Shown here piece by piece: positions 23,721 through 36,035 of a DNA stretch of 64,000 nt; the first letter of the stretch is position 1; each line of letters starts with the position of its first letter. Origin of the DNA: Nageia nagi (Eukaryota; Pinophyta). A program made the translations under genes and the position numbers. A model generated the notes under the pieces. The model was not told where the DNA came from and ran no database searches. It was given only the letters and a program-made list of their open reading frames with translations. The stretch spans positions 162,750,001-162,814,000 of the forward strand of contig JBITNC010000001.1 of NCBI GenBank assembly GCA_050084985.1, read 5' to 3'.

Positions 23721-25590
23721 GATGCAAATCGACCTTTTTGTAGTAGTGTTTACAAATAGATATGCACTTTTTTTTGCAAATACCTTTAAAATATCTAGAA
23801 GGCAAGTAAATCTCCTCTTTTTATTTTTCAATCAAACTAGGCCAGGAAAAAGCTTACCACAATCAATATAGTGCTCAAATTCATAATCTTACACATAAAA
23901 TGGAAAATATTCATCAAAGTTGTCAACGGTACATACCAACTTACATGAGATGTAATAAAATATGTTATCAAGTTTAGGCTAAAATCCCACCATACTATAC
24001 CAAAAATATAAGTTGTTACTCTTTGAATCCTTCACATGAGATAGATTGAATGGTAAACCTTAGGTAAGTATTGAAATAAGAATATGAGGAGCAACACTTT
24101 CATAGTTGAAGTAATCTCTCCTCTTTTTATGAGGTATGGTACAACTAGCCAGAACACCGTCTACAAAAATCTTAAAATAATCTAAAATCAAAATTGAAAG
24201 CCTTATAATCACATAGGTTTATCCAAATTATTAAAACACATGGAAATAATAATGAACTTTATTGAACTTGGGTGATAGGGAAAACTTTTGTTGATAGCAA
24301 TTTCTTGGAATTTTTTTTAAAGTACAATTTACAAATTTATTTACAATTAAATAACTTAGACAAATATATAACTATAGTTTTTATAGCTTGCTCGTGTGTT
24401 TAAAAAATGAATATAGGATATGAATAAGCCACTCTTACCTATGGAATGTATAGGATAAAAAAATCATCAAACTAGAAGCCAATGAGGGATTCTAGATAAT
24501 GGAGGGTAATGAGTTTGGCATCCCAAACTAATTTCTTGTATCCAACAATAAGAGATTCCTTGGAAACATAAACAAGTTTGAGTTGCAACCAAATATGATA
24601 CAATTACATGGTATCACTAGCACAATGAATAACAACCACCATCAAAGCAAACCTTACATCTATGTGTAGACATACCAAGTCCTTGCATGATTCTTAAAAA
24701 ACCAAATGAGATTTTTTATATGATTTTACAAAGGATAATGTTTTATAAATAATTCAAATAAAGGATGATATAATTTTTAAACCTTCATTAAATAAGGACA
24801 TCATAAAAATTGACCCTTCGAAAAAAATTAAAGCAACCCTTCAAATTTGATCCTTGGTATAAAGGGCATAGTTTTTTTTTTTTTTGGCAGAGGAGAGAAT
24901 AAAATTATTGTAGTTATAAATAACTTAAAAATGTAAGAATTAGATCTATTCTTCAAAAATAGGTATGTGTTAATTTTCCATTACATACCTTCACTAAAAG
25001 TTTATGCAATTAAGGGAGGATTAATTTCTTGGAGTCATGTCATGACTTGAGTTATAAAGTGGGTCATCTTACCAATTGAGCAAATGAAAATGGATGGTTT
25101 TTCGTAATGTTACGGTATATTAATCTCTAGTACAAAATACTCTAAGTCTCAAATGTTCAAAATAATTATACAAATTGATAAAAATAAGCTAATAGGAAGT
25201 AATAATTTTATGCATAAGAAGGATAATTATGTGTGTTGCATGAAAGCGTATATTATGACCACACTACAAGTGATCATCGACCTCCTACTTTAGTCTAAGT
25301 ATATTTATTCCATCATGCCTATGAAATAAAATTTTTACTTGTTAGACAATGGTTCTTAACCAACGTACATCTTGTCTTCTAGAATTCACATCCTACTAGT
25401 TCATAAAAGATCTGGAGTTGTCTAGCTAAGGGACTTTTCGCCCCCTTCATAACCTAACAATGGTGTGTGGCTTATGATACTCTGACATATCAAATGATAC
25501 ATTTTGTGGGTATCATACATTTATTAGTGAGGATTTGAGAATATTCTCATACCTAATCTGTTAGAATTAATACATCAAAGAAAACTTGGT
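23720..25590. other. AT-rich interval, nothing recognised
   Basis: No open frame with protein-like composition, no LTR pair and no clear repeat was found in this stretch. Confidence 0.5.
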
Positions 25591-25945
25591 TGTAGATTCA
25601 TGAAGCTATAACTACATCTAAATTTTGCAAATATGTACATGAGTTTTTTTTCATTTTTACATATTCATTAAATTAGTGTTTCATGTTAGTTTCATGAATA
25701 TATAAACTTAAATTTAACAAAAAAAAAACTTTATTACACATTTGCTAAAGTATTATGTCATATTCATGAAACTAACATGTAGCATTAGTTTCATGAATAT
25801 GTAAACCTAGATCTAAAAAATAAACTCTACATATATTTTTGAAACTAAAATTCGGTATTAGTTTCACAAATATATAAATATGAAAAAGCCTTGTTGTATA
25901 TTTAGGAAACTAAAATTCAATATCAATTTCTCAAATATGTAGATA
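25590..25945. repeat. Degenerate 85-bp repeats with internal inverted motif
   Basis: At least four units carry TTAGTTTCATGAATATGTAAA on one side and ATATTCATGAAACTAA on the other, so direct and inverted copies alternate. Units near 25685, 25765, 25845 and 25905 are increasingly diverged. The sequence could fold back on itself. No gene is present. Confidence 0.65.
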
Positions 25946-26189
25946 AATTTTTTTAAATAAGTGGACCATGCTTCTTGAGGTTACCAATATTCAAGATGTC
26001 GAGGATGTGCCATTAATACAAGTTTGTAGGCTCATTTCAAACCATGTAAAAATCTAACCCTTGTGCATTATCTCATTTCACTTAGTCAACCCTAAAATCC
26101 TGACTTGAAAAGCCCTAAATAACCTAAAAGAAATAATATTTCCTACATCAAGATCCACCTAAGCTATAAAAGTAAGCATTGAAAACCCT

Positions 26190-27010
26190 TTTTTATTATA
26201 TTTACATGATTTACAGTTGATGAATTTGCATTTGTATCATGCATCTTGTTAAATAAAATGGATATTTTGCATACATATATACTAGGAAAAACACAACAAT
26301 AACATTCGATGAAAACCCATGTTATGCGTATCCTATGACCATTGCACTCCATGAAATTGAATCTCGATAAGGAATAAATATTTTTAAGAAACTCATTTAT
26401 GTTTTATCTTATGAAAAATATGTTTATCCTTTAATTGAACAATATTCATGTATTTGCAGGATTTATAGTTGATGAATTTGCATCTTATCATTAAATATTT
26501 TTACAATATTTAGCATACATTTATATCATTGAAAATACAATAACAACATTAAATGAAAAACCATTTTCAACTACTCTTTGATGGATTTCCATACCTTCTT
26601 CTAGAACTCCCATGTCAAATAATTTATCAACCTTTTTATATTCTTTAAAATTTTGCATGCATACGTATCTACCAAGGCATTCACAATAACATTCAATGAA
26701 AACTCATTTTCAACTACTCTTTAACAGATGACATATTTGATGAAACCCTATTGTCAAAATTTTTTTGATCCTTACTTATTATTCCATATTTTGTATACAT
26801 GTCTATTAAGGCATTCAAAACAACAATATTTGATGAAAAAACTAGTTTCAACTACTCTTTGATGGATGTTTATACTTGAAAACCTATTTTGGCATATCTT
26901 AAGATCATTTCATTAAATTGGATTGCATTTTGATGACATATTTTATAAAATAATTTAACCATTTTAGTTCATTAAATAATATTTGCATCATGCATATTGG
27001 AAAACTATTA
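26190..27010. repeat. Dispersed repeat family, four tandem-like copies
   Basis: Segments near 26265, 26510, 26655 and 26795 share ACAATAACATT(C/A)(G/A)ATGAAAA, then CATTTTCAACTACTCTTTGATGGA-like sequence. A second module near 26885-27005 (ATTGGATTGCATTTTGAT, ... TTGCATCATGCAT) recurs at 33660-33785. This marks an unnamed interspersed family. Confidence 0.65.
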
Positions 27011-27346
27011 TTATGCCTCATGTATATAATTAAAAAATTTCATTATAGAACAATAAATATATTTTATATGTAAATAGAAAAATACATATATTTTGCATGC
27101 AATGTTATGCATAGTGATGAATATTCACTAATCAAATAATATAAGATTTTTTATATTTAAATATTTCAAATATTTAGACCTCGAAAATTGCACCATTTAG
27201 CCCAAACTAATATTTTATATTTTTTATAAAGATAAGTATGAATAGCCACCTATACCTCCTATATTTTCGTAATATATCACCTTGAAAATAAATAAATAAA
27301 ACTATTTATTGATGAAATCACCATTAATACCCTATATATAAAGTTT

Positions 27347-27560
27347 ATGAGATCCGATCACCTAAAGATTACATACTCTCATCACCCAAAGATTGCATAT
27401 GATCATCACTTAAAGTTTGCAAACACTTCTCACCTAAATATTGCAGATGCTCATCACCTAAGGTATGCATACGTTCATCACCTAAGGGTTGCAGATGCTC
27501 ATCATCCAAGTATTATAGACACTCATTACCTTACGATTAGATATGCTCATCACTTTCTAT
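27347..27560. repeat. 24-bp minisatellite, core ATGCTCATCACCTAAG
   Basis: Eight to nine units near ATGCTCATCACCTAAGGTTTGCAG follow each other with a 24-base period. Because 24 is divisible by three, an open frame with an 8-residue periodicity (H-H-L-K pattern) crosses it; this is a by-product of the array. The core GATGCTCATC links it to arrays at 33.0, 38.9, 59.9 and 63.1 kb. Confidence 0.8.
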
Positions 27561-28075
27561 AGCCCATAACTTTTTTAAAGGTCTCCAATCGATGTAAATG
27601 ATAACCATTTGGATAAATCTTGAAAAGATCTTTAAAATGAGTGGTCACACGACCCCTTTTTGAGCAAAAAATGAATCACTAAAGGCCAAAAATTTACAAT
27701 AAAATGCAAATAATCATCTATACAAAAATGGAAATAATCATCTGTATTTTTTGCTTTTGACGACTTATTACTTGCTTAAAAGGGGTCATGTGATCACTCA
27801 TGTTAAAGGTCTTTTCGATATCTATCGAATGGTATATCATTTAAATTGATTGGAAATCTATAACAAAATTGATGGGCTTTAGAATGTGACTAATTTATTT
27901 TTATCAATATTTATAGCTCATAATTTTTTATAGATCTCCAATCAATTTAAATGATAAACCATTGGATAGATATCAAAAATAACTTTGAAATGAGTGGTCA
28001 CATGACCCTTTTTTAGCATGTAATGAGTCGTATAAAGCCAAAAATATAGATGATCATCTTCACTTTTATACAGAT
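27558..28075. repeat. Three alternating copies of a 165-bp repeat (+,-,+)
   Basis: Copy A (27558-27725) and copy C (about 27908-28075) are direct. Copy B (about 27741-27900) is inverted. Markers are TATAGC(C/T)CATAA, TCTCCAATC, AAATGAGTGGTCACA and GACCCTTTTT, or their complements in B. A with B, or B with C, can form a long hairpin. The spacers and ends hold GATGATCATCT motifs. It may be a fold-back element or MITE cluster. Confidence 0.75.
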
Positions 28076-28102
28076 AATCATCTGCACTTTTGTGCAGTAT
28101 CA
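28030..28102. repeat. Short minisatellite with GATGATCATCT / AGATAATCATCTGCAC units
   Basis: Two to three 24-base units lie at the end of repeat copy C: TAGATGATCATCTTCACTTT, then CAGATAATCATCTGCACTTT. The unit and core resemble the 33.0-kb array. Confidence 0.6.
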
Positions 28103-29290
28103 CGACCTATGTCAAGACACTGTTGGACCTCGAGTACCATTGAGGATTTGGATGGATCATGTTGGAATAATACAATGGATTATGAATTTGATAAAGGAAT
28201 ATGTATCATTTGTAACTATTTGATGTTGGCTTCAATATTTTTCATGATGCAAGTAACAAGTAATCTCATAATGGAGAAGCGATCCAAAGACCCTAAGAAC
28301 CAAAGGTGAATTAGTGATGAAAATGGAAAGGTAAAAGGAGGACATGATTGGCGTTGGATTGCTGACACACCCTAAGACCATCGTAAATCATGTAGTTGCA
28401 TGTAAAATAAATATAATGATCATTGATTTCTTGATGAAATTATGTTTGTCAATGTGTGTGGATTAATCTTGCTCTGCAAGACAAGGTGACCGTTGCAGGT
28501 AAAAGTGTCTTTCTTTGTTGTGTGTTTTCAAAATTTGAATTCGAAAAAGGAGGGAAAAGAATATGCTTTTGTTTGAATTTGAATATTTACTTTGGGGATT
28601 AGTAAATTAATTTTTATATGAGGTAAAAGTTAAAAGTTAGTGCATAAGCTATTACCACATAAGGACTAATAGTGAAAATACTATTAGTGAGAAATTAAAT
28701 ATTTGAAAGTTAGTTTGACATTTTATGCAATTATTAAGGAATCATTAAGGGTGGCACATGTCTTTTATTCTTATGTATGTGGTGGAAAGGGGCAAATAGT
28801 GTCAATAGTAACCTATCTTGACTTGAGAGAAATACCTCCAAAATAAAGATATGACCTCGTAAAATTATTTGAAATTCTTTAATACCCACTTTGAAATTTA
28901 GAATTGATTAATCTCTTAGTGAGAATAGTAAGAAAAATGTCATTTATCCCCACCTTGAAGCTATAAATACATAGAATTTCTTTAAAAAAAAAAATCATCA
29001 CTAAAAAAACCTAGCAAGCAAATTATCTCATTTCTTTTGAGAACCCGTGAAGTTGCGAAGTCTCTCCCTCTCTTTTAAATGATCGAGGTGCTCTCCTTTT
29101 TATTTTACCAGATCTAAATTTTAGTATGATATATGAAAGAGAAGTAGGATCTATTAAAGGTTTACGTATATAGTTTGCTTTCAAAGAAAATATGGAAGTA
29201 TTTTACTAATTATTTAAAATCTCAGGTCGGTGCAATTAGAGTATAAGGAGATTATTTTATAGTTGTTTGAGATGTCCATTTCACCCATGT
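28102..29290. other. Interval with LTR-like promoter, no gene recognised
   Basis: A purine tract near 28330-28342 followed by CATGATTGG, and a TATA box (CTATAAATAC) near 28969-28978, recall the layout of a solitary LTR. No second copy or target duplication was found. An open frame at 28109-28309 has no recognised domain. Confidence 0.3.
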
Positions 29291-30460
29291 TTGTTTCGAG
29301 AACCTACCCATCTTGGGAAAGGTCCCTTGTCACTTGTTTTCTCTTGGCCACATTCCAACCTCGCAGGCTTTTCAGCAAGGAATGCATCTTCCCTGATCCT
29401 CTTCAAAGGTTCTCATGATAATTCCTGCTGGGTATGATGGTCAAATTGACAGAGTCGAGTTCATTTTTGAAATCGCCCACAAATCCGCCCGTGTATACTC
29501 TGTGTTTTGTCAAACAATTTTTGAAACTTGAATATCATCCACGTTTGGATAGTCATGTATTCCAACCTCATTGTTTGATGAAAAACCACTTCTAGATCGA
29601 ACCTCCATACTTTTGAATACTGTCCTAACTAATACGTGCTGGAAAATGTCATTCAGAGTTTGGCTTAAACCTGGTCATGCGCACCCTGCGTCTGTTGTAT
29701 TATGTTAAAAAGCTAGTTTCAGTTTAAAGAAGGGGCATCTCGCCGAATGATGTTTTGGTGAGTTCATGTTGGTCGTAAGTTCAAAAATGTTGTGAAACCT
29801 GACAGTTATTCTTAAGGGAATTGCGCTCGCTCTGCTCAACAACCACTTTGTTTTACAAATTAACTAAACGAAATCTTTTTCTTTCATGTGATAACATTGT
29901 TTTAAAGGATCATAGTCATCACTTCTCCTCAACGATGCTTCTAATCGCCTTGCGTAAGAAAGCTTGGGTACGTTGTGCGACCCATACTCTGATCTTGGAT
30001 GATAGTTAAGAGTTATTTCCATCTCTCTCCTTAACGTAGTATAAGGAAGAAAATGCCATACGGATTGGTATGGCAGTCAGTCGCAATGATAGAAAAAGGT
30101 TTATGGAAAAACCCAAGCGAGCTCACATCAGGGCACACACTGTTAAAAATTGTAGAAACTGGTTTTCTTTTTAACCCAGAAAGTTTGCTATTTGTAAAAT
30201 CTGCGTGTAGTCTTAATGAAAATCCTCTATACCATAGCTGTATCCTACCAATCGATTGGCTTGATGTCTTTCCAATAGGTTGGGTTTTGTTTGAACAACA
30301 CGTAAACCATTCAAGGAAACCTCCAATGTGGTAAGTAGAAAATATGGCAAATCGAGGGAGGACTTTGGTCTCCCACGGTGAAGACTTACATTTAATTAAT
30401 CGCCCTATATCTTTTAAAGCCCACTCCACGATGAGTATAGCCATTTAGTTTTAAAATAGT
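29290..30460. other. GC-richer island, probable host-gene remnant
   Basis: Composition is markedly less AT-rich and less repetitive than its surroundings. Two long open frames overlap on opposite strands: 30444-30031 (minus, 137 codons) and 30053-30334 (plus, 93 codons). The plus frame has a protein-like mix with several Trp residues and ends P-I-G-W...K-P-P-M-W. The minus frame is Cys- and Ser-rich. Neither was recognised, and I cannot tell which is real. Fragments of open frame also occur on the minus strand at 29300-29480. There are no introns or start signals I would defend. Confidence 0.35.
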
Positions 30461-32990
30461 ATTGAGTATTTAAATGATTGATATACGTGAATTTAACCTT
30501 AGTATGTAAGATGGAGTAATGACTAACAAGGAAGGAATATGAATAATAGATTAGAAGATAAAAGGGATATTATTGGTTAATAAGATGTGATTGACAATAA
30601 ACTTTTATTATTTATTTGTAAATGAAGGAAGACTACCTTGTATGACATAATAAGTCGAGATCAAAAGCTATCATTTAATTTAATGATTTAATAATATGAT
30701 AATAGAAAGAATGTTATTCATTAAGGGTTTATTTTCAAACAAAAGAAAATAAATAAATAAAAAGGCAGTTTGAAAATTTGAAGAAATATTTGGAGTGATA
30801 AAAATGGGCCTTATTAATACTAGTGAGTATTGATTAGTATAAGATCAAGAAAGTGAGGTATCCCTAGTGGAGTAAAAATCCTCACAAGGTCAACAAGATA
30901 AATACGAATGATAGCTTTATATTGCATATATCATGGTCAATTAAGAAAGGATTGTCCTGATCCTCCTCCCTCTAAGTACTTGACCCATCCACTAAAGGTA
31001 TGTGGAGTTGTTCAATGCTTGATGATCGTTGATCGATGGAGATGTTCTATGACAAGATTAAGATGAATTACTAGTTCATGAGATGATATGATGTACTCCA
31101 TTTATATTACATTTGTATTACTTTTATATGATGTATTATATTCCTTTGTAATTATTTGTAATTAAAGTATGGAAGCTTTGTAAATATCATTAACTTAGAC
31201 ATGGACAAATGTGTATTTGATCTTTTTGTAATTGATCAAGATTCTTGTATTAACATAAAAATAAATAAGAAGATTGTTTCATTTTGTATACCTTGAAACA
31301 TAGATGAATTTATATTTTAATGAATTAGTTTTAGTATATATTGTACTTGAATGAGCTTCCTTTTTATTGCAAATGGCATTATACTTGTTTAATGTTATGA
31401 TTAGTAACGATTACATGACTAAGAGTAGGAATTACTATTTATTTTTACATGACAATGATTAATAGTTATTGATAAAGGTTAATAATTAAGTAAATGTTAC
31501 TACCTAAACTCCTAAATGAAGTAGTGTGATAATATCATTAACCCAAACAAATCCAATACTATCGCAGTAGATTAGAAAAGATCCCAAGTTGAGAACATAG
31601 GACCAAATATAGATTTGGAATCAAATGAGAAAATTTAGGTATCCCTAGGATCAAAATGGAAATAAATGGGACCAAATGGGAGTTAATGGGATCCTTTGGG
31701 ACCCTTTGGAAAATATTTGGGAATACTTGGACAACAAGGTATTTAGATTAACATGAAAATTGTTAAAATTTACTCAGGCATTGAAATCTATATGAAGCAA
31801 CAGAATATAACTAGTAATAGTATAATAAGTTCATGAAGAATCCTAAGGGAATATATCAAAAAAAAGGGAATTTTTGGAAGGATCCAATAATGCAAGAAAA
31901 TGGTGGAGAACTTTTACCAATTGAGCCTACACTAGTAAATGACAAATAAAAAGAATATTCCTTACATGAGGACCATTTAGCATCACATTACTTTTTTAAC
32001 AATAGCAAGCTAGACTTTACCTCATGACTTGTTACTTTACGTATGCACTTTTAAGAAGTAGACTCATATATGCCATATGATGCATATGGGATAAATAGAA
32101 TAATGTGACTTCCTAAGCAAGCTAATAACCAAAACTTTTGATGTACGCTTCATGAGCAAAGATGAATAGTGCTAAACTAAGGTTAGAACTCAGCTCTTAT
32201 ATAGAGTGTCTTAAAGTCAATTATTGTGCATGGTGTCTTGTACCATTATCTTTGATTGAAATCATATTTTATCATTTTTAGGTCATGGGTGATTTTGTTT
32301 GTTAACACAATTAATAATAAATTAGACTAAACAACCACTCAAAGATATTATTTAATATCCATGGCTCCCCATGTTATAGGCATGGGGATGCTAGACCCCA
32401 TGGTGGGCCTAGCTAATAGTTATGGGTAGGATAGTGACTCATAGCCTCCTACAGGTGTGTCAGGTGGGGATAGCAATCAAAAAATCTATGGTTACTAGGT
32501 GAGGGTAACTAGTAGTCATACCACTTGCAATTAGCAAATAGGGTTATGATGATTGTTCCATAGGTGACACTACCCACTCATATTAAATCTTTCCTAGGAC
32601 AAGCAATCTGCTCCTATGAGATGGAGAGTTACCATTAGGTAATGATGTTAACTTAGTGGAAGTGCAACCTCTCGGGTGGTATGGGCCCCGAGAAGAAAAT
32701 CACTACATCATGACCAGAAATCCTATTACACATAGGACATGGGATAGGAATGGTGAGGTCACTTTTAATGTGTCTTCTCAATAAGGTGAGTGTTGAGGAT
32801 TGAACATCAAAAAATTGTATTAGGGTTGATTATCCCGATTCTTAACCAATCTTACAATGTGAGTGCTGAACTAGCTAGCAACATTATTAAGCTCATGTGG
32901 GATCGCTTGGTCCATTCCTAGAACATCAAGTGCTAAACTAAAGAAAGAAAAAATTAGGTATGAAATTTAGGGATTTGGTTGATGGGAATA
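30460..32990. other. No gene recognised
   Basis: The interval is AT-rich to 32,340. A run of ATGGGACCAAATGGGA-like low-complexity sequence lies at 31610-31740. From 32,350 to 32,930 the sequence is richer in G and C (around ATGGGGATGC) but has no sustained open frame. Confidence 0.45.
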
Positions 32991-33215
32991 GGTGGATGTG
33001 TTACATGCAGATGATATTCAACATCAACATGTTGATGATTGTCTACATAAAAGTGCAAATGATCTTCTCTAGTAATGTACAAATGAACATTAACCCTTTT
33101 ATTCAGATGATCATCTACACTAATATGTAGATGATTGTCTACACTTTTATGCATTCAATCATCTATGTGAAAGAGTAGATGATCATCACCATAAATGGGA
33201 GACAAATCATCTATC
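32990..33215. repeat. 24-bp minisatellite, core GATGATCATCTACAC
   Basis: About eight 24-base units near GATGATCATCTACACTAATA occur at 33005-33205, diverging to the left. GATGATCATC is itself a perfect palindrome in its central eight bases. An open frame on the minus strand (33154-32954) with an 8-residue D-H-L-H periodicity is a by-product of the array. Confidence 0.8.
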
Positions 33216-33654
33216 TTTAAGAATTGGTCATCATAATTTCATAAAATTGAAATTAATATATATTACCAAAAATTTACAACTTTTTTTTAATTTAATTTCA
33301 CCACTTACCCTACATGAATTTCGAAAACTTTTTGCCATGATTATGTTCATCAAAATTTGAAAAAAAAAATTCCATCATTTGTTATGCATAATGTTATTTG
33401 CATGCAAGTATAATACTTCTATATTTTTGCATGATGTCAAGCATTTTCCTTTAATGTATGGAAAACTCCATAAAACACATACTTTAGTAAATGCAATTTC
33501 ATCGACTATAAACTCTTTCATCTAATGAAGCATTTGATAACCAACAGTAAAAAAGCAATGTTTATGTTAAATATTGATTACAAGTATATAATAATTATGT
33601 GAAATATTTTAATTATTTCTTATTTATATATATCTTGAATTTTTTATAACAAAC

Positions 33655-33870
33655 TCAAAAAATCCATTTTTTGCTTATCTTGTGATCATTACATTCCATT
33701 GGATTGCATTTTGATAATATATTTTATCAAATAATTTAAAATTTTATTCCATTAAACAATAATTGCATCATGCATCTTGGTATTAAAAATAATAATATTT
33801 GATTTAAAAAGATCATTTTCAAGTATTGTTTGATGGATGTCCATACCTTCTTCTAGAACTTCCATGGTGG
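33655..33870. repeat. Second locus of the 26.2-27.0 kb dispersed repeat
   Basis: It matches 26885-27005 through ATTGGATTGCATTTTGATAA, the TTGCATCATGCAT segment and the following TTTGATGGATGTCCATACCTTCTTCTAGAAC stretch, the latter shared with 26578-26610 in pieces. Orientation is the same. Confidence 0.65.
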
Positions 33871-34428
33871 CATTGTTGATCAAGATTGTGTAATATTCAT
33901 GTACCCACGAATCGTAACCAATAAAATCACTAAGAATGAACTACTTTTTACTTTTCAACCTTTGATATATACACTAAAATCTTATCTATTGGGTTAGATT
34001 CCTCTTAGGGGAGGGTCTACCACACTACAATCTGAAGGTGTAAGGTACATGAAAGAGATATAAAAGATAAGAGCATAGGAAAGTAATTAAAGTTAACATC
34101 CTTGATTAATGTAGGCTTCCTCAAGTGGAATGACTGGATGGAAATATAAATTAACAACCATAAATCATATCACCTTAATTAGGAATCCTATCCAGATATG
34201 ACACTAACTCAATATTTATCCATGAAGCCATGAATCATACACAATAATTTAAGCACATTCATGAATAAATAATTGATGAAAGGTTAAACATGTCATACTT
34301 GTATTCAAAAAATAGCCTTAGTAACATTGCAAAGGAAAAACACTTAAATTTTTTACCCTTATTACATTGAATTACCTCCTATTTATAGAAAAAATTGTAT
34401 CAAAATATCTTGACTAAACTTAAGCTCT

Positions 34429-36009
34429 AACTAATGCTAATGGTCAATGGCTTCACTAGGTTTTTAGTTTCTACCAAGGGAGATAACTATGACTTGATCT
34501 GGTAAGATTTATAGAGATTGAGATGGGTTTGTTGAAGGAGGTAGAGATGGTTCTGGTAGTGGTGATGTTCCAAGTAGAGAGGAAGGTTCAAACTCTTTTT
34601 TGGATGATGATCCTAGAAGTTCCCAAATGATGGTGGATGGGAGTGGTTTGATTTTAGAAGGAAAGAGATCCCAATTAGTGGTCGATCTAGGGTTTATGGA
34701 GGAGGTTTCAGCATTCAACATTAGTGGGCTCACACTCTTTCTTGAGGTATGCATCTTCGTAGAGGAGGAGTCATCTGATGTTATGCTCAAGGATGGAGGA
34801 TTCCTTGCAAAGTTTGAGCTCCATTATTTATATTTATTCTTTCCCTAGCCTACATAGAAGTTGTTTGAAGTTGTGACTAAGGAGAGCATCCCTTAGGGGG
34901 TGTCTTTGGCTAGTAGGTTATCATTGGAGGCTTCCACTTCTATTGGAGTTTGATCATGGTGTCTATTTAGTGCTTCAATTTTCAAGTAGTTAGATGGATT
35001 GGAAGGGTTCCTTGGAGCTATGTGGCCTTCATTTCTTGGGAGGGGGCTTCTTCCCATTAGATATGGCTTGCTGAGTGGAGTTTAGTTATTTTCTCAAAGG
35101 GTTAGACTCTCCCATTATTTGAGGGTCTACTAGAGGGTTTCGAGGCTTCTTTTATTGGATTCTCCCTAAAGCCTCACTATTGTGGCTTTAGGTACGAGCT
35201 TGAGGATCCACCTAACTACTCTCATTAGGTCTTCAATTATCTTGGGTTTCTACCCTAGGTGGTTGTAGGGCTTTTTTCAGCCAACATTACTAGGCTCCCT
35301 TGGAGGTTCAAGTAGCTAGGTCTTACTTTCTTCATGATCTTTCTAGTGTTATAGTGGTGTTTGGGGTTGTTGTGGGATATTATTAGAGGAGCTACTATTT
35401 TCATGTATCTTGGTGAGTCTTGAACCTATGGGCATAAGCATCTTTTACTGCTCTAAGGCTAGTTCATTTCCCCTTCCCACTTAGATTACTCTATCCTCAA
35501 AGCTTTGGTGGTTCTTTAGTATCTTTCTAGAGGGTTGGTGGAGTTGGTTTCATGCTAGTAGTAGGAGCACTACAAGAAAGGCCCTATTCATTCATCTCAA
35601 GTAAGCTTCAACTAGAATTATCCTAGCTTATTTGGATAATGATTTTGTGGGAACCATGGTTTCAGAACCCACCTTCCAAGGCTCAACTATAAGTTCTTTT
35701 CTGAGTAGGAAGTTTGAAATTTCAAATCCTTTCTAGGATTTGGAATAAGTGAATGAAAAAATACAAGGTTTATTTTCTATTTTAATATTTGTACATAGGT
35801 CAAAATTGTAATAATTCTTTCATGTTCTAAAAGTGTTTGATCCTTCTCCAGGTTAAGGGACTCTCTTGTTCATGCACTGGGGAGGTAAAGGAATATTTTT
35901 AGAACTATAATCAATGTAAAAGGTATCGAGGGCCTTTCAAAACCTAGAAGTTATCGATTCCTTAAAAATCACCTCTAATATCAACAAAAAAAACTAATGC
36001 TAATGGCCA
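34429..36009. mobile_element. Retroposed 1.5-kb insert with 18-bp target duplication
   Basis: AACTAATGCTAATGGTCA at 34429-34446 recurs as the same 18 bases with one change at 35992-36009. Between them lies a 1.55-kb block of different, GC-richer composition that ends in an A-rich tail (CAACAAAAAAA). A long variable target duplication plus A-tail is the mark of LINE-type retroposition on the plus strand. The first 400 bases hold an open frame rich in Gly, Ser, Asp and Glu (34510-34848), but no RT or nuclease motif was seen. It could be a 5'-truncated or non-autonomous LINE, or a processed host transcript. Confidence 0.65.
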
Positions 36010-36035
36010 TCATTTAGTTACATTAAAGCTATCCT

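Noticed and set aside
28330-29120. Solo LTR with TATA box near 28970
   Set aside because: Layout is suggestive, but neither end nor a target duplication could be shown.
30053-30334. MBT-repeat protein because of a P-I-G-W...P-P pattern
   Set aside because: The match is too short, and MBT repeats are not typical of plants. Left as unknown.
32954-33154. Minus-strand open frame with His/Asp periodicity as a gene
   Set aside because: It is a by-product of the 24-bp minisatellite, whose period is a multiple of three. The same applies to the plus-strand frame at 27347-27562.
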